This document shows, piece by piece, positions 62,272 to 64,000 of a stretch of DNA of 64,000 bases (position 1 is the first letter of the stretch; each line of letters starts with the position of its first letter). The stretch comes from Thiogranum sp. (GTDB taxonomy: Bacteria; Pseudomonadota; Gammaproteobacteria; DSM-19610). The position numbers and the translations under genes are program-made. Below the pieces are notes generated by a model. That model saw nothing but the letters and a program-made list of their open reading frames with translations, did no database searches and had not been told where the DNA came from. The DNA lies in assembly GCA_030148805.1 (NCBI GenBank), contig JASBSS010000035.1, positions 248,001 through 312,000 of the forward strand, read 5' to 3'.

Positions 62272-64000
62272 CAGCCTGGCCGTACTGCCCGGTCGCGGTG
62301 TCGCAGCCAGGCTTTCTCCAATTCTACCGCGAGGAACACCGCCAACCCCGCGCCCAGCGACAATAGCCAATGGAAGGGTTCCAGTGTCCGGGTCTGGAAG
62401 AGCGACTGCAGCGGGCCGCTATAGGTGAACAGCAACTGGAACAGCACCACGACGGCCAGGGCGATCAGGGCATAACGGTTGCCCGTCAGGGCGCGCCAGT
62501 TCAAGGAAGACGCCTTCAGGTAGCGCGTGTTGAACAAATAGAAAGCCTCGCCCACCACCAGCGTGTTGACGGCTAGGGTTCGGGCCAACTCGATCGACTG
62601 CCCCTGCTCGCGTGCCCAGATGAACAGGCCGAAGGTCGCGATCACCATCAGCAGTGACACCAAGGTGATGCGCTCGAGTAATAATCCGGAAAGCAGCGAT
62701 TCCTGCGCGCGTCGGGGTGGGCGGCGCATGACATCCTTCTCGGCGGGTTCGAAGGCCAGCGACAGGGCCAGCGTCACGGCGGTTATCATGTTCACCCAGA
62801 GTATCTGCACCGGCGTGATCGGCAACAGGTATCCCAGCAACACGGCCGCCACGATGACCAGAGCCTCGGCGCCGTTGGTCGGCAGGATGAATAGAATCGA
62901 TTTGCGGATGTTGTCATAGACGCGGCGTCCCTCCTCGACGCCGGCGACGATCGAGGCGAAGTTGTCGTCGGTGATCACCATCTCGGCGGCTTCTTTCGCC
63001 GCCTCGGTGCCCTTGCGCCCCATCGCCACCCCGACATCGGCGCGTTTGAGCGCCGGGGAGTCGTTGACGCCGTCGCCGGTCATGGCGGTGACCTGCGCGC
63101 GCGCCTGCAGCGCCTGCACCAGGCGCAGTTTGTGCTCGGGGCTGGCGCGGGCGAACACATCGGTTTCGAGCACCAGTTGCTGTAGCACCGTATCGTCCAG
63201 CGATTCGAGTTGTTCGCCGGTGATCGCCGTGGTTCCGGCATGGATACCCAGGCGCGCGCCTATAGCGCGCGCGGTGGTGATATGATCGCCGGTGATCATC
63301 TTTACCGCGATTCCCGCCTGGTGACAGGCGGCGATCGCTTGCTGGGCGTCCTCGCGGGGCGGGTCGGAAAAGCCGAACAGACCCAGCAGCGTCAGGCCTT
63401 GCTGGACATCGTCGAAGGCCAGCGAGCGGCAATGATCCTGCGCGCCGCGAAACGCGACGGCCAACACCCGTTGCCCTTGTTCGCCCAAGTCCTGTTGTTT
63501 GCGGTGCCAGTAGTCCAGGTGCAGTGGGCGCTCTTCGCCCTCGCAGCGTTCGCTGGAGCACATGGCGAACAACCGCTCCGGTGCGCCCTTGATATAGACG
63601 AACGCGTGGCCGGCATGATCGTGATGCAGGGTGGCCATGAAGCGGTGGGCGGAATCGAACGGAATGCTGTCATCGCGCGGCCATTCCCGGCGCTCGTGCT
63701 CCTCATCAAGACCGCTTTTGCGCGCCAGCGAAACCAGCGCGGCATCCATGGTGTCACCGTGCGGCTGCCACTGCTGGGCTGAGTCGCAATGCAACTCGGC
63801 GTCGTTACACAGCACGCCGGCGCGCACCAGCTCCGCTAGTCCCGGGCAATCGGATAAGGCTATCGGCGCCCCCCGGCTCAGTAATTCGCCTTCGGGGGCG
63901 TAACCGGCGCCACTGACTTCGACATCGCACTCGGCGTTCACGAGACGGGTGACCGTCATTTCGTTGCGCGTCAAGGTGCCGGTTTTGTCCGAGCAGATCA
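62271..64000 (-). CDS. P2-type cation-transporting ATPase, N-terminal part outside window
   Basis: At least 576 residues of the C-terminal part. The edge carries ICSDKTGTLTRNEMT with the phosphorylated Asp. The nucleotide domain shows FVYIKGAPERLF, and the P-domain TGDGVNDSPALKRADVGVAMG. Six C-terminal helices follow, with LPTNGAEALVIVAAVLL and LWVNMITAVTLALSLAFEP, as in Ca2+- or PMR1/MgtA-like pumps. Ion specificity cannot be decided here. It is coupled to sixA by overlapping codons. Confidence 0.92.
   Translation of the reverse strand, partial: ICSDKTGTLTRNEMTVTRLVNAECDVEVSGAGYAPEGELLSRGAPIALSDCPGLAELVRAGVLCNDAELHCDSAQQWQPHGDTMDAALVSLARKSGLDEEHERREWPRDDSIPFDSAHRFMATLHHDHAGHAFVYIKGAPERLFAMCSSERCEGEERPLHLDYWHRKQQDLGEQGQRVLAVAFRGAQDHCRSLAFDDVQQGLTLLGLFGFSDPPREDAQQAIAACHQAGIAVKMITGDHITTARAIGARLGIHAGTTAITGEQLESLDDTVLQQLVLETDVFARASPEHKLRLVQALQARAQVTAMTGDGVNDSPALKRADVGVAMGRKGTEAAKEAAEMVITDDNFASIVAGVEEGRRVYDNIRKSILFILPTNGAEALVIVAAVLLGYLLPITPVQILWVNMITAVTLALSLAFEPAEKDVMRRPPRRAQESLLSGLLLERITLVSLLMVIATFGLFIWAREQGQSIELARTLAVNTLVVGEAFYLFNTRYLKASSLNWRALTGNRYALIALAVVVLFQLLFTYSGPLQSLFQTRTLEPFHWLLSLGAGLAVFLAVELEKAWLRHRDRAVRPG

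Overview
The window looks like a high-GC chromosome segment from a chemolithoautotrophic, sulfur-oxidising gammaproteobacterium (Chromatiales-like). It encodes a cytoplasmic sulfite-oxidising set (soeABC, sat, aprBA, a TauE/SafE exporter), a complete alpha-carboxysome locus with form IA Rubisco, and a DAB-type inorganic carbon pump. These sit among housekeeping genes in typical gammaproteobacterial order (hisAFIE-tatABC; rpsU-yqeY-dnaG-rpoD-tRNA-Ile; tsaD/plsY/folB/folK/uppP/cca). No insertion sequence, phage gene or CRISPR array was seen. The hisA gene (left edge) and a P-type ATPase gene (right edge) are cut by the window.

Layout. 1-3.4 kb: end of the histidine operon and the Tat translocase. 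3.4-16.6 kb: an accessory block. 17-28.5 kb: tRNA-Ile(CAT), the macromolecular synthesis genes and assorted housekeeping genes. 28.5-41.4 kb: lytic transglycosylase, TauE/SafE, moaA, soeABC, sat and aprBA. 41.4-44.8 kb: a cysteine-cluster protein, a Nudix/ThiE fusion, csoS1D and a Nudix hydrolase. 44.9-54.7 kb: cbbLS, csoS2, csoSCA, csoS4AB, two csoS1 genes, a ferritin-like protein, acRAF, mcdA, mcdB and cbbR. 54.8-60.6 kb: a PII-like protein, dabA, a membrane protein and dabB. 60.6-64 kb: two unknown genes, sixA and the P-type ATPase.

The least ordinary part is the 4.0-16.6 kb block. A ten-gene, tightly spaced operon encodes an AsnRS-like class II synthetase, a haem-oxygenase-like di-iron protein, a HAD protein, a two-Rossmann flavoprotein, an anion-type permease, a DsrE/DsrF/DsrH-like trio, a thioredoxin-fold [2Fe-2S] ferredoxin and an outer-membrane porin. 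It is preceded by a 4-oxalocrotonate-tautomerase-like gene, transcribed away from a PPOX-GST-unknown operon, and closed by an EamA transporter and a MarR regulator. Five copies of a palindrome close to TTGTACATACAA lie at the predicted promoters of these units, most overlapping -10 or -35 elements. I read the block as one MarR-controlled regulon for metabolism of an unidentified small molecule, with its own uptake, export and sulfur-relay parts. The substrate cannot be named from sequence.

In the autotrophy region a second palindrome, ATAGA-N6-TCTAT, occurs upstream of csoS1D and cbbL and, with one mismatch, upstream of dabB. It is a candidate common operator, perhaps for the CbbR encoded between the two clusters. 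Together the loci supply electrons from sulfite/APS, accumulate bicarbonate (DabAB), and build and position carboxysomes (CsoS proteins, McdAB).
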